The position numbers and the translations under genes were made by a program. Below are positions 14,889 through 24,038 of a stretch of DNA of 49,973 bases, one piece after another (position 1 is the first letter of the stretch; each line of letters begins with the position of its first letter). Origin of the DNA: Enterosoma sp964427595. GTDB taxonomy: Bacteria > Bacillota_I > Bacilli_A > RFN20 > CAG-288. Location of the stretch: assembly GCA_964427595.1 (NCBI GenBank), contig CAYRUQ010000007.1, forward strand, positions 1-49,973, read 5' to 3'. A model generated the notes under the pieces. That model was not told where the DNA came from. It did no database searches and saw only the letters and a program-made list of their open reading frames with translations.

Positions 14889-14906
14889 AGCCCGATTGCT
14901 CGGGCT
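14889..14906 (-). terminator. Terminator of tRNA-Ser
   Basis: AGCCCGA (14889-14895) and TCGGGCT (14900-14906) flank TTGC. On the minus strand the hairpin is followed by a T-run and lies 54 nt past the tRNA 3' end. Confidence 0.8.
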
Positions 14907-14959
14907 TTTATGCAATCATTTCGATAACAATCACTTGTATCAAAATGTTAGTAATAAGA

Positions 14960-15050
14960 TGGCGGAGCGAGAGAGATTTGAACTCTCGCACAGTTTTACC
15001 TGTCTATGAGCTTTCCAAGCCCACCTCTTCAGCCTCTTGAGTATCGCTCC
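14960..15050 (-). tRNA. tRNA-Ser (anticodon GGA)
   Basis: This 91-nt gene folds as a class II tRNA with a long variable arm. The acceptor pair is GGAGCGA with TCGCTCC, followed by G and an encoded CCA. The anticodon stem TGGGC/GCTCA encloses TTGGAAA, giving anticodon GGA, which reads UCC and UCU serine codons. The T-arm contains GTTCAAATC. Its 3' end faces the accessory segment 8.6-14.9 kb, a common site for integration of foreign DNA. Confidence 0.93.
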
Positions 15051-15074
15051 ACTTGATTAAAAACGGCAAAGATA

Positions 15075-15102
15075 ATTTTATCTAACAGAAAATCATTGTC
15101 AA
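15075..15102 (-). promoter_or_regulatory. Promoter of tRNA-Ser
   Basis: On the minus strand TTGACA (15102 to 15097), a 16-bp spacer and TAAAAT (15080 to 15075) form a strong promoter 24 nt upstream of the mature tRNA. Confidence 0.75.
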
Positions 15103-15141
15103 GGGAAAATGCACACTAGAACATATGATGAATGCACTAAA

Positions 15142-15150
15142 TGGTATAAT
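15142..15150 (+). promoter_or_regulatory. Extended -10 promoter of the pseudouridine synthase gene
   Basis: TGGTATAAT (TG-n-TATAAT) ends 7 nt before the ATG at 15158. There is no ribosome site between them, so a leaderless mRNA is predicted. Confidence 0.65.
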
Positions 15151-15157
15151 TCAAAGT

Positions 15158-16135
15158 ATGGATTTTCTCATCGGAACTAATGAAGCCAACCAACGAGCAG
15201 ACAAGTTTCTAAAAAGGATGCTGAAAGATGCTCCCTTGTCTTTTATATATAAAATGTTCAGGCAAAAAGATGTCAAGGTCAACGGTAAGAAAGCAGACAT
15301 CGATCTCATCTTAAAAGAAGGTGATGTATTAAGCGTCTATCTCAAACAAGATCTGCTTGATAAGTTTCATAAAGACGCTCTTTTAAGACCGGTGAAAGCT
15401 GACTTTAAAATCATCTATGAAGATGAGAATATCTTGATAGCTGATAAACCGAGAGGACTTCTCGCTCATGGAGAAGGAGAGGAAAAGAGAATCACTCTTC
15501 AAAATATGGTTCTCAATTACTTAGCGAGTAAAAGAGAATGGAATCCATCTAATATCAATGGCTTTATCCCTGCTCCTGCCCATCGACTTGATAGAAATAC
15601 ATCAGGCATCATGATCTTTGGTAAAAACCTACCAGCTTTACAAGTCTTACAAACTCTTTTTAGAGAAAGAGATAAGATCAAAAAACAATATCTCCTCCTA
15701 GTGAAAGGAATCACATCGAAAAGCGGTGAGATCAATATTCCATTAATCAAAGATCCTGATAAGAAACTGATGAAGGCTGGAAGAGTAGAGAAGGGGGCTA
15801 AAGAGGCTAAGACGATTTATGAAAGAGAGAAGTCTTATCCGATCGGATATTCATTAGTAAAGGCGGAACTTCTCACTGGTAGAACTCATCAATTAAGAGC
15901 ACATTTCTCACTCATCTCACATCCGATAGTAGGTGATGCTAAGTACGGAGATTTCGAAACTAACGACTTTTTTGAAAAGATGTACTCTTTCAAAAATCAA
16001 TTCTTGCACGCTTATTATTTTGAGTTTTTAGATGATATACCAACTCCTCTTAATAACCTGTCCAATAAGGTCTTCACTTCTGAGTTGCCTGCTAAAGAGA
16101 AGAAGATTTTGGAATCATTAAAAGGACTAAGTTAA
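15158..16135 (+). CDS. RluC/RluD-family 23S rRNA pseudouridine synthase
   Basis: A 325-residue pseudouridine synthase that isomerises uridines in 23S rRNA. An N-terminal S4 RNA-binding domain (about residues 10-70) is followed by the catalytic domain with IIYEDENILIADKP (near 85) and the signature AHRLDRNTSG, whose Asp is catalytic (near 147). RTHQLRAHF and HPIVGDAKYG follow. Without a search RluC and RluD types cannot be told apart; the insertion before HRLD favours RluC-like. The ATG at 15158 is chosen over the ATG at 15125 because the extended -10 promoter lies between the two and the S4 domain begins right after it. Two unknown membrane-protein genes follow closely. Confidence 0.85.
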   Translation: MDFLIGTNEANQRADKFLKRMLKDAPLSFIYKMFRQKDVKVNGKKADIDLILKEGDVLSVYLKQDLLDKFHKDALLRPVKADFKIIYEDENILIADKPRGLLAHGEGEEKRITLQNMVLNYLASKREWNPSNINGFIPAPAHRLDRNTSGIMIFGKNLPALQVLQTLFRERDKIKKQYLLLVKGITSKSGEINIPLIKDPDKKLMKAGRVEKGAKEAKTIYEREKSYPIGYSLVKAELLTGRTHQLRAHFSLISHPIVGDAKYGDFETNDFFEKMYSFKNQFLHAYYFEFLDDIPTPLNNLSNKVFTSELPAKEKKILESLKGLS

Positions 16136-16136
16136 G

Positions 16137-16652
16137 ATGTCTCTTTCTTTGATCATATTCATTTTGATTCCTATCTTTCTTCTTCCTGCTTTGATCATGA
16201 CGACTAACCGCATCCGGATTTATTTTTATTGTGCGCTAGCTGGTTCTTTTGCAGCTCTTGTTTTGAATCTAGCTGTCTTGATTGCAGGTGCAAATTTTAC
16301 AGAGGTTGACTTAGCTTCTCCATTTCTAGGTATGTTTTCTTCATTTTTTAATTACTATCCTAGTTTCACCACTGAAGAAAAATGTCACATCATCTGTATG
16401 TTCATTTATTTAGTCATTTATTTGATTGTTTATCTGATAGCTTATATCTTCATCAAAATCTTTTACATTGGGAAAAACCCAGCTATCAGAAGACCAGTTA
16501 AATTCATCACCAAGATAATGTTTGGCCTCGGCTTCTTTGCTCTTACTTACCTACCACTATGTTTATTTTTGATAAACATCAGATTGCTCTTTCCTTTTGA
16601 AGATGGACTTCTCTCCTTCTTCTTTGACTGGATTTACTTGTTGGAGGCTTGA
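16137..16652 (+). CDS. Small membrane protein of unknown function
   Basis: A 171-residue protein with about four or five membrane helices (near residues 3-20, 28-50, 83-105, 121-145). It has no signal peptide and no motif I recognise. It begins one base after the stop of the pseudouridine synthase gene and is followed by the next gene 2 bp after its own stop, so it lies in an apparent operon. AAAGGA about 10 nt upstream may serve as its ribosome site. Confidence 0.6.
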   Translation: MSLSLIIFILIPIFLLPALIMTTNRIRIYFYCALAGSFAALVLNLAVLIAGANFTEVDLASPFLGMFSSFFNYYPSFTTEEKCHIICMFIYLVIYLIVYLIAYIFIKIFYIGKNPAIRRPVKFITKIMFGLGFFALTYLPLCLFLINIRLLFPFEDGLLSFFFDWIYLLEA

Positions 16653-16654
16653 AG

Positions 16655-17722
16655 ATGAAAGCACAACTGAGATTTTATCTTCTAGCAGAAGAAAGTGGTT
16701 GGAATTGCACCAACCAAGCTTTGAACTTCGGTCAAAAATTAAAGAACAGCGAAGAATACAAGCTTCTTTGTAACAATGTCGAAGAAGCGAAAAAACATTT
16801 ATCTCACAAGGCGAAAGGTGTTATTGACAGCTTTGATCGACTCGATTTTTATACAGTGACAGTCGAAGATTGTTTCTTATTAGAGACTTCTTTTGATTAT
16901 CTACTTCTTCATTCCTTCCCACAGTTTTATTTAAATCCTTTAGCAGTCGATCCTAATTATGAAGGCGAAGTCAATTCAATCGGTGATCTCTTCTTCGATA
17001 TCGATTCAAAAAACATGACTTTGAATGACATTATCTTAGATGAAGAGAGAAGCTTAGAATACAAGATTAAACAGATTGAACCTCGCCTTGATTACTATGT
17101 CTCTGATATGAAGAAAATCACCACTGCTTCAATCAAAGCTTTGAAGAAAAACGAGATGCTGAAGAATAAGATCGGAGACAATATCAGGAGCGCGATTGAG
17201 ATCATCTTTTTCTTCATCGTCAATTCCTTCTTAGTCTTCACCTGGATCAATCCTTTTGAATTATTCTTCAATCATTTTTATAATCCAGTCTCTTATCATG
17301 CTTTAACCTATCTAGCTTTTCTCTTTCCCATACTAGTTCTTCTCTTTGATGTGATATTCATCATGTTCCACACATATAAAGCAAATATCACCGAAGCTTA
17401 TAATTACGCTAAGAGATTCTTAAAGAAAAATGAGAGTGATGTCTATGATGGTATTGACAAGATGAAAAATATCCTGATGAATTATATAGAAGGTGCTATT
17501 TACGCCAAGATCAAGCTTCAAAACGATATCCGAGATTTCTCTTGTCTCTCTCAAAGTTATGTGAATATCAGGGCTTTGCTCGACTATCAGGTTTTAAAAG
17601 ATAAGAGAAGTTATAAAATTCTTCATGGCCTTTGGGCTTCGATGACAACAATCATGGTCATCGCTTTTGTTGTCTTCCTTATCATCTACATAATTGCGAT
17701 AGTTCTCCAGGTGAATATATGA
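16655..17722 (+). CDS. Three- or four-TM protein with long soluble N-terminal domain, unknown
   Basis: A 355-residue protein. The first 170 residues are soluble, acidic and helical; then come membrane helices near 180-200 and 218-240, a helical region of about 80 residues, and a final hydrophobic segment near 330-350 (VIAFVVFLIIYIIAIVL). No family is recognised. The ATG at 16655 is chosen because TTGGAGG lies 7 nt before it; an upstream TTG codon in the same frame is less likely. It ends in ATGA, overlapping the start of the next gene, so the two products are probably made together. Confidence 0.6.
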   Translation: MKAQLRFYLLAEESGWNCTNQALNFGQKLKNSEEYKLLCNNVEEAKKHLSHKAKGVIDSFDRLDFYTVTVEDCFLLETSFDYLLLHSFPQFYLNPLAVDPNYEGEVNSIGDLFFDIDSKNMTLNDIILDEERSLEYKIKQIEPRLDYYVSDMKKITTASIKALKKNEMLKNKIGDNIRSAIEIIFFFIVNSFLVFTWINPFELFFNHFYNPVSYHALTYLAFLFPILVLLFDVIFIMFHTYKANITEAYNYAKRFLKKNESDVYDGIDKMKNILMNYIEGAIYAKIKLQNDIRDFSCLSQSYVNIRALLDYQVLKDKRSYKILHGLWASMTTIMVIAFVVFLIIYIIAIVLQVNI

Positions 17723-18447
17723 AATATAAAGTGCTTGATAAAGAATATAAAAACTTGTTTGAACTGGCTAAGGATGTTTATAAAAACTCCGATTATTTTG
17801 CTTATTATTTAAAAAGTCCTGAATTCCTAGATATCCTTTCTGTGAAAGATTCTGAAAAAGCTGAGAAGATCAGTAAACTTTCTAAACAGATGCTACCTGA
17901 TGATATCTTCGTCTTCAAAGCTAGTTACATTCTCAATCCATTTATGTCATTTAGAATCAAAGGCTGGTGTTTTAAGACTTATAAAGAACTCGGTGATGCT
18001 ATTCTCGCTTATGGGCCTGACTACAATGTCACTTTGATGGAGATCATCCGCTTCCAGCTTCTTTCTAAACACATGGCTTCTTCTCTTTATTCAAAAGATA
18101 ATCCAGAGCTGTTTAAAAAAGTTCTTGAGATTGAAAAAGAAGGAGAGAGCGACTCCCAGTTTGCCTATTTCTCACTCGGTTATCTTCTTTCTGGTGAGAA
18201 AGGTATCATCTACCAACAAGTCAGATATAAAGACATCAAAAATCTCGTCTTTTATTTGATTAGAAAAGAAAATGATTTAGATGCTTTAGGAAATAGCCTT
18301 AGTCACTCTGCTTTATTAAAAGCTTATAGTCATTACCACCCAGAAGAGAATCTCGATCATTATTTCCATCTGATCAACGCCCTTGAGAAGAACGAGGATG
18401 ATCTCTACACCTTCTTATCAATGCGTGAATATAAAGAACAAAACTGA
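17719..18447 (+). CDS. Soluble helical protein of unknown function
   Basis: A 242-residue protein, largely alpha-helical and charged, with no signal peptide or membrane segment. Part of it (FKASYILNPFMSFRIKGWCF, near residues 70-89) resembles a protein-interaction fold rather than an enzyme, but I recognise no family. The start is the ATG overlapping the previous stop by 4 bp (ATGA), with AGGTG upstream. Coupled translation with the membrane protein before it suggests a cytoplasmic partner of that protein. Confidence 0.6.
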   Translation: MKYKVLDKEYKNLFELAKDVYKNSDYFAYYLKSPEFLDILSVKDSEKAEKISKLSKQMLPDDIFVFKASYILNPFMSFRIKGWCFKTYKELGDAILAYGPDYNVTLMEIIRFQLLSKHMASSLYSKDNPELFKKVLEIEKEGESDSQFAYFSLGYLLSGEKGIIYQQVRYKDIKNLVFYLIRKENDLDALGNSLSHSALLKAYSHYHPEENLDHYFHLINALEKNEDDLYTFLSMREYKEQN

Positions 18448-18457
18448 ATATAAGCGT

Positions 18458-18486
18458 GTGTAAGCCCTTTAATTTTGCTTTATAAT
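18458..18486 (+). promoter_or_regulatory. Promoter of the phosphoglucomutase gene
   Basis: GTGTAA (18458-18463), a 17-bp spacer and TATAAT (18481-18486). The mRNA leader would be about 25 nt, including GAGG before the ATG at 18517. Confidence 0.6.
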
Positions 18487-18516
18487 GTTATAAGTTCAAA
18501 ACAAAACGAGGTTCAT

Positions 18517-20271
18517 ATGACTTATCTTGAAAAAAAACAAGCTTGGTTAGATTCTGATTTGGTCGAAGAGAAGGATAAAGAGATCATCAGAAATTGTGAT
18601 GATGAGACTCTTTTAGAGATGTTCTCATCTGATTTAGCTTTCGGTACCGCTGGTATGAGAGCTCTCTTAGGCCCTGGTTCTGCTAGGCTCAATAATCTGA
18701 CAGTCAGAAAAGCGACGATCGGTGTCGCTAACTTCCTTCTTCGTAAATATGGTGCTGAAGCTGCTAGAAATAGAGGATTTGCTATCTCTTTTGATAATCG
18801 TCACTACTCTAAAGAATTCAGAGATACCGCTAGCAAAGTCTTAACTGAGATGGGATTTAATGTCTACACCTTCCGTGATCCTCATCCTACTCCTGAACTC
18901 TCTTATACAGTCAGACATCTCAACTGCGTCGGCGGTTTGATGTTAACCGCTTCTCATAATCCTAAAGAATACAACGGCTATAAGTTTTATGACGAAAAAG
19001 GATGCCAGGGTGTCTATCGTATCATCGACGGTGTCATCGCAAGCATCAAAGCTCTTCCGGATGAATTATCTTGCACTTATGAGAAAGTCCCTGAAGATAA
19101 AATCGGAAAAGTTCGTTTCTTAGATGATGACGAGAATTATGATCTCGAGTTTGTTAATAAAGAAGTCGCTACTTCTCTTTATTTAGAAGCTTATGGAGCT
19201 ACTCGTCTCACTAGAATCATCTTCTCACCCGAGTGCGGATGCGATTGTAAAGTCGGTCCTTTAGCTTTGAGAAAGGCAGGTTATGAAGTCGCCACCGTTC
19301 CTGGTCAAGATTATTTTGATCCCGATTTCACTCACACTGAAAATCCTAACCCTGAGACTGATGGCGCTTATAAGGGCGCTTATGAGACACTTAAGAAGCT
19401 GAATGCCTCTTCTGATAAGAAATTCCACATCATCATCGTCACTGATCCGGATGCGGATAGATGCGGTTTAGCTTTCGTTAACTCCAAAGGTGAACTTCAA
19501 AGATTCAATGGTAATCAAACCGGTGCACTTTTAATCGACTTCCTTCTTGGAACTCTTCAAAGAAGAAACGCTCTTCCTAACAGAGGAGTCATCTGCAACA
19601 CTTTCGTCACTGGTTCTCAAGGTGCTGAAATCGCAAAGTCTTATGGAGTCGGAGTCAGAACCACAGCAACTGGTTTTAAATACATCGGTAACATGGCTGA
19701 TCGTTTAGAGATGGTCGGTGAGAAATATCTCTTCGGTTATGAAGAATCTTATGGTTATCTCTTAGCTGATTTCGTCAGAGATAAAGATAGTCTTCAATCG
19801 ATAGTCGCTATCGCTGATATGACTGAATACTATTTAAGACAAGGCAAGACTTTGGATGTCGCTTATGAGGAGCTGAGCAAGAGAACAGGTCGTTTCTTCA
19901 ACGAGCAGATCTCCGTCGAATTCAAAGGTGCTAATGCTCTTGAGAGAATGTCTAATGAGATTGATAAACTCAGAAATGATCCTCCGCAAGTCATCGATGG
20001 TGAACAAGTTGAGACCATCTACGATTATTTAAAGCGCTTAATCACTGATTTCACCAGAGGTTATAAAGCTTCCTTAAATGATCCTGATATCGATTATTCT
20101 GACTGTCTTAGATTCAACTTCAAAAATGGCGGTTTCATCGCTATCAGGCCTTCTGGAACTGAACCAAAAGTCAAATTCTATGTTGAGACTGTCGGACTTC
20201 CTGATGAAGAAGCTAAGAAAGCTGGTGAAAGGAAAGTCGCTGAACTCAAGAAGAGAATGGGTCTTGAGTAG
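18517..20271 (+). CDS. Phosphoglucomutase/phosphomannomutase
   Basis: A 584-residue alpha-D-phosphohexomutase that interconverts hexose 1- and 6-phosphates for glycolysis and cell-envelope sugar synthesis. The active-site serine lies in TASHNPKEYNGYK (near residue 143), the Mg-binding loop is DPDADRCG (near 310), sugar specificity is set by GYEESYGYL (near 408), and RPSGTEPK (near 545) binds the phosphate. This is the Firmicutes PgcA-type arrangement of about 580 residues. The ATG at 18517 is chosen for its GAGG ribosome site; the frame also opens at 18475, inside the promoter. The gene has its own promoter and terminator. Confidence 0.92.
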   Translation: MTYLEKKQAWLDSDLVEEKDKEIIRNCDDETLLEMFSSDLAFGTAGMRALLGPGSARLNNLTVRKATIGVANFLLRKYGAEAARNRGFAISFDNRHYSKEFRDTASKVLTEMGFNVYTFRDPHPTPELSYTVRHLNCVGGLMLTASHNPKEYNGYKFYDEKGCQGVYRIIDGVIASIKALPDELSCTYEKVPEDKIGKVRFLDDDENYDLEFVNKEVATSLYLEAYGATRLTRIIFSPECGCDCKVGPLALRKAGYEVATVPGQDYFDPDFTHTENPNPETDGAYKGAYETLKKLNASSDKKFHIIIVTDPDADRCGLAFVNSKGELQRFNGNQTGALLIDFLLGTLQRRNALPNRGVICNTFVTGSQGAEIAKSYGVGVRTTATGFKYIGNMADRLEMVGEKYLFGYEESYGYLLADFVRDKDSLQSIVAIADMTEYYLRQGKTLDVAYEELSKRTGRFFNEQISVEFKGANALERMSNEIDKLRNDPPQVIDGEQVETIYDYLKRLITDFTRGYKASLNDPDIDYSDCLRFNFKNGGFIAIRPSGTEPKVKFYVETVGLPDEEAKKAGERKVAELKKRMGLE

Positions 20272-20334
20272 TCTTTAATTAAGTTTAGAATCTCTATTCT
20301 TTTACTTGTTTGAAATTGAGTTTTACCAAACAAC

Positions 20335-20362
20335 AAGGAGCCGTACAATCGGCTCCTTTTTC
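20335..20362 (+). terminator. Terminator after phosphoglucomutase
   Basis: AAGGAGCCG (20335-20343) and CGGCTCCTT (20350-20358) form a 9-bp stem followed by TTT. The remaining 215 bp up to the lipoprotein operon are AT-rich with no clear gene; the operon's promoter must lie there but no consensus pair stands out. Confidence 0.85.
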
Positions 20363-20577
20363 AGTAAATAATCTAACAGCATTTATCAAAGTTGGAATTG
20401 GTCTAAATAGTATTTGATTATGCAGACTAGTTCTTGAGATTTTTATCGTGTTCAACATTTTTACAAGTTTTGAAACTTAACCCAAAATATTACTCATAAT
20501 CGTATGCACACTGCTTTAAGATTGTAATTCACATATAGATTCAATTAAAATCTTCATTGTTTTCGAGGATTTAAAAA

Positions 20578-22389
20578 ATGAAACTTATCAAAGCTACATT
20601 GCTCCTCTTTCTCCCACTAGGAATGCTAGTTTCTTGTCAGCCTGCTGATACTTCTAGTACAGCAAGCCCTGAAAGTAGCGTTTCTTCAACGACTTCCTCT
20701 AGTTCTTCTTTAGAGAGCTCTAGTGAAAGTTCACCTTCTTATGAGATCATCGATAGTGATGATCCTGGTACTGCTACTATTGAGATTTTCAGACAAGAAG
20801 GTGATGGAGAGGACTGCTACATCGCTCCGAGGAATGTCGGCATCGATATCACTTATGAAGTTCTTTCAGGAACTTTATCAAACAATCAGACTGTCTGTCC
20901 TTCAACTGGTGATGTCAACTTGCTAGTCATCCCTGTTCACTTACCGGGCGAGACAAACAATACAGATCAAGTCTTAAGTGATATCAATGAAGCCTTCTTT
21001 GGAAATCAAGAAGATGGAAGGTTAGGTTATAAAGGTCTCAGTGAATACTACTATGAGTCTTCTTTTGGAAAGCTCAACTTCTCTGGAACAGTCACTAACT
21101 GGTTTGATGTTGAAGAGAATATGGGTATCACCGATAGCGATGATATCTCAAGTGATCCTTATAGTGATGTTTCAGTGAGAGGCATCCTTCGTTCAGCCGT
21201 CGCTTGGGCGATAGAAGAACAGAATATAGATATAGATGAGTATGACGCTAATGATGACGGCTATATCGATGCTGTTTGGCTTGTTTACGATAGACTCGAT
21301 ACCTTCTCTGAGAACGCTATTGAAGGGACAAGTGATTACAACACCATCTTCTGGAATATGACTGGATGGGATTATGACTCTTATAAGAGTGAAGAAGAGA
21401 TTGAAGAACAAATCGCCTGGGGAAGAGGAACTAGTGCTTTCTCTTGGGCGAGTTTCTCATCTTTATACACCGGTTATTGTGAGATGAAAGATGATAGCAT
21501 CCCGGTTCTAGATGATTATTCATCCATCCCGGTGGATACACATACTCTCATTCATGAGACTGGTCATCTTCTCGGACTTGAAGATTATTATGCGACTGAT
21601 TCTTCCGTTTATAGACCAGCTGGTCAATACACGATGATGGATCAGAATGTCGGTGATATTGATACATATTCGAAGATCGTCTTAGGTTGGGTGACTCCTT
21701 ATGTGGTTTATGGCCCGTCTTCAATTCTTTTACAAAAGAGATCAGTTAACGACCATCAAGCTATCGTCATCCCCAGCAATTATGAAGAGATCAACGAAGA
21801 GGTCTTAAGACAACTCAACTTAGGAATCTCTCCCTCTGATGTCAAAATCACTTTCAATCCTTTTAGTGAGTACATCTTAATCGACCTTTATTCACCTGAT
21901 GGATTAGATCAACAAGATGTTTATGGCCCATTAGTCAACGGAAGAGAAGCCGGGCCTGATGCTACTGGTATCAGGGTCTATCACATCGATTCAAGAATCT
22001 TCAAATGCACGGTTTTGACTATCTCTGGTAATCAACAATTACTCTTTGATCCTGATAACTACATCTGGGATGGTGAGACTTTAAATAGCAACCAAGCTAT
22101 CTTCATGCCTATCACTAATGCAGTCGGTACTGGAAATATCGATGTTGATTCTTCTCTTGGCGCTGAGTTAGGAGTCAGTTTCAACTCGATGGATCAGATA
22201 AGACTTATCGAAGCGACTGGAAGAGATACTTTCTCTAACGGAGAAGTGATGAGTGAAGAAACTCTCTTCTATCTTGATGATGAATTCAGCATGTCTGAGT
22301 TTGGAATGATCTTCTTCCAAGGAAGATACAGCTATAACGGTGGTGAGGACTTCCCTTTCACCGTCAAAGTAAAAACTCTCAGGGAGTAA
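20578..22389 (+). CDS. M6-type metalloprotease lipoprotein (first copy)
   Basis: A 603-residue secreted zinc protease. The signal peptide ends in lipobox LVSC at residues 17-20, followed by a Ser-rich spacer of about 35 residues. The domain begins near 110 with GDVNLLVIPVHLPG and carries the zinc motif HETGHLLGLEDYY near 327, then TMMDQNVGDIDTYSKIVLGW. This His-Glu-xx-His-xx-Gly-Leu-xx-Asp/DYY pattern fits the M6/immune-inhibitor-A group of extracellular metalloproteases. It probably acts on the cell surface. CGAGGA precedes the ATG by about 9 nt. It is the first of five lipoprotein genes with short gaps and is a paralogue of the next gene. Confidence 0.83.
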   Translation: MKLIKATLLLFLPLGMLVSCQPADTSSTASPESSVSSTTSSSSSLESSSESSPSYEIIDSDDPGTATIEIFRQEGDGEDCYIAPRNVGIDITYEVLSGTLSNNQTVCPSTGDVNLLVIPVHLPGETNNTDQVLSDINEAFFGNQEDGRLGYKGLSEYYYESSFGKLNFSGTVTNWFDVEENMGITDSDDISSDPYSDVSVRGILRSAVAWAIEEQNIDIDEYDANDDGYIDAVWLVYDRLDTFSENAIEGTSDYNTIFWNMTGWDYDSYKSEEEIEEQIAWGRGTSAFSWASFSSLYTGYCEMKDDSIPVLDDYSSIPVDTHTLIHETGHLLGLEDYYATDSSVYRPAGQYTMMDQNVGDIDTYSKIVLGWVTPYVVYGPSSILLQKRSVNDHQAIVIPSNYEEINEEVLRQLNLGISPSDVKITFNPFSEYILIDLYSPDGLDQQDVYGPLVNGREAGPDATGIRVYHIDSRIFKCTVLTISGNQQLLFDPDNYIWDGETLNSNQAIFMPITNAVGTGNIDVDSSLGAELGVSFNSMDQIRLIEATGRDTFSNGEVMSEETLFYLDDEFSMSEFGMIFFQGRYSYNGGEDFPFTVKVKTLRE

Positions 22390-22393
22390 AGAT

Positions 22394-24037
22394 ATGAGAC
22401 AGAAAATATATAAATTACTGACTCTTCTTCTAGCTACTTCAGCTCTCGCTTCTTGTAATCAAGTCAGCAGTTCTTCAACAACTACTGATGATTCTTCAAC
22501 AAGCAGTGAAAGTACTAGTAGTTCTATAAGCAGTTCTGTTGTAGAAGAGGAAGAAGATGCATACAAAGCGACGATCTCTTTTTCAGGAGAAGGAGGAGAA
22601 ATCATCAGTCCTGAAGATGTGACTTTGAAAGACACACTTCATTCAGCTGAAGATGAAAAACACTATAACACTCAAGTTCTCCCTTCTATCGGAGATGTCA
22701 ATCTTTTAGTCATTCCAGTATTGATTCCCGGTTATTCAAGTTTTACCATCGCCGGCTATGATGACTCTGTCAGTGAAGAAGAGAGACTAGAAGATGTCAG
22801 AAATGATATCGAGACCTCCTTCTTTGGTGATGCTGAAGATACCGGTTATGAGTCAGTTAAAAGTTACTACTATAAATCCTCTTTTGGAAAACTGAATTTA
22901 GGTGGTGTGGTTACTGAGTGGTTTGATGTAGCTGAGCACACCTCTTATACATCTGCTTCTTCTATCACGATCGATGTCACTTATGAGATCGCAGAGACAG
23001 CAGTCAACTGGGCTTTATCTACTCAAGAAATTAACGCTTCCGACTATGACTATGATAATGACGGCTTCATCGATGGTGTTTGGTTAGTTTATAGCGCTGA
23101 AGATTACGCCAATGATGGCCCTTATACTGATGACCTCAACTACTGGGCTTATACCTCGTGGGGAAATCAAGATAAGAATCCTAATCCGAATAGAAATGAG
23201 TATTATTACAACCTCTTTGGTTGGGCTTCTTATGATTTCATGTATGAAGGATATGGAAAAGAAGAAGTTGATGCTCACACCTTCATTCATGAAACCGGTC
23301 ATTTCTTAGGCTTAAATGATTACTACAGCGATAGATCAATCTACAATCCCGTCGGTAAAACTGACATGATGGATGGAAATATCATCGATCTAAACTCCTA
23401 TTCAAAGATGTTGTTAGGTTGGACTAAACCTTATATAGCAACTTCGGGTGCTGAAATTGAAATCGGTTCAATGGAAGACGAGAATCAACTGATTGTCGTC
23501 TTACCTGATGATGTCAGTTTTGATGGAACATTCGATCCTTTTAGTGAATATCTCTTGATTGAACTTTACACTCCGACTGGTCTTAATGAACAAGACTCAA
23601 TCACCGCTATCGAAAATCGTCCTTTAGCTCCAAAAGAAGCTGGCTTGAGAGTCTATCACATTGACAATAGAAGATTCGTGACTAGTTATGATGAAGAATA
23701 TGATCAGTATTTCACTAGAGAATATCAAGGAGAAGAACTCTCTTCTGATGAAGCTTTCATCTTCCCTATCACCAACTACATCTCTTATGACCAGTATTAT
23801 TACTATCTCAATGTCGATCCTTCTATCTATCCCTATGATGAGATCAGAATGATTGAAAAAGGTGGAGTCAACACCTTCTCTAGCGGTGGTTATCAAACCA
23901 TCTCTTCTTACTTTGTTGAAGGAGATTCTTTCAGCATGGAAAGCTATGCTTCCTTCTTCCTCAATGATGGGATTTTAGATAACGGCTCTACTTTATCAAC
24001 CACCTTTGAAGTCACTTCTATCAAGGAGGGAAACTGA
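22394..24037 (+). CDS. M6-type metalloprotease lipoprotein (second copy)
   Basis: A 547-residue paralogue of the preceding gene. The lipobox is ALASC (residues 16-20), followed by a Ser/Thr-rich spacer. GDVNLLVIPVLIPG opens the domain, HETGHFLGLNDYY is the zinc site (near 296), and DMMDGNIIDLNSYSKMLLGW follows. All catalytic residues seen in copy one are kept, so both are probably active. The pair most likely arose by tandem duplication, with divergence in the spacer and C-terminus giving different substrates. The 4-bp gap to the previous gene indicates co-transcription. Confidence 0.83.
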   Translation: MRQKIYKLLTLLLATSALASCNQVSSSSTTTDDSSTSSESTSSSISSSVVEEEEDAYKATISFSGEGGEIISPEDVTLKDTLHSAEDEKHYNTQVLPSIGDVNLLVIPVLIPGYSSFTIAGYDDSVSEEERLEDVRNDIETSFFGDAEDTGYESVKSYYYKSSFGKLNLGGVVTEWFDVAEHTSYTSASSITIDVTYEIAETAVNWALSTQEINASDYDYDNDGFIDGVWLVYSAEDYANDGPYTDDLNYWAYTSWGNQDKNPNPNRNEYYYNLFGWASYDFMYEGYGKEEVDAHTFIHETGHFLGLNDYYSDRSIYNPVGKTDMMDGNIIDLNSYSKMLLGWTKPYIATSGAEIEIGSMEDENQLIVVLPDDVSFDGTFDPFSEYLLIELYTPTGLNEQDSITAIENRPLAPKEAGLRVYHIDNRRFVTSYDEEYDQYFTREYQGEELSSDEAFIFPITNYISYDQYYYYLNVDPSIYPYDEIRMIEKGGVNTFSSGGYQTISSYFVEGDSFSMESYASFFLNDGILDNGSTLSTTFEVTSIKEGN

Positions 24038-24038
24038 T

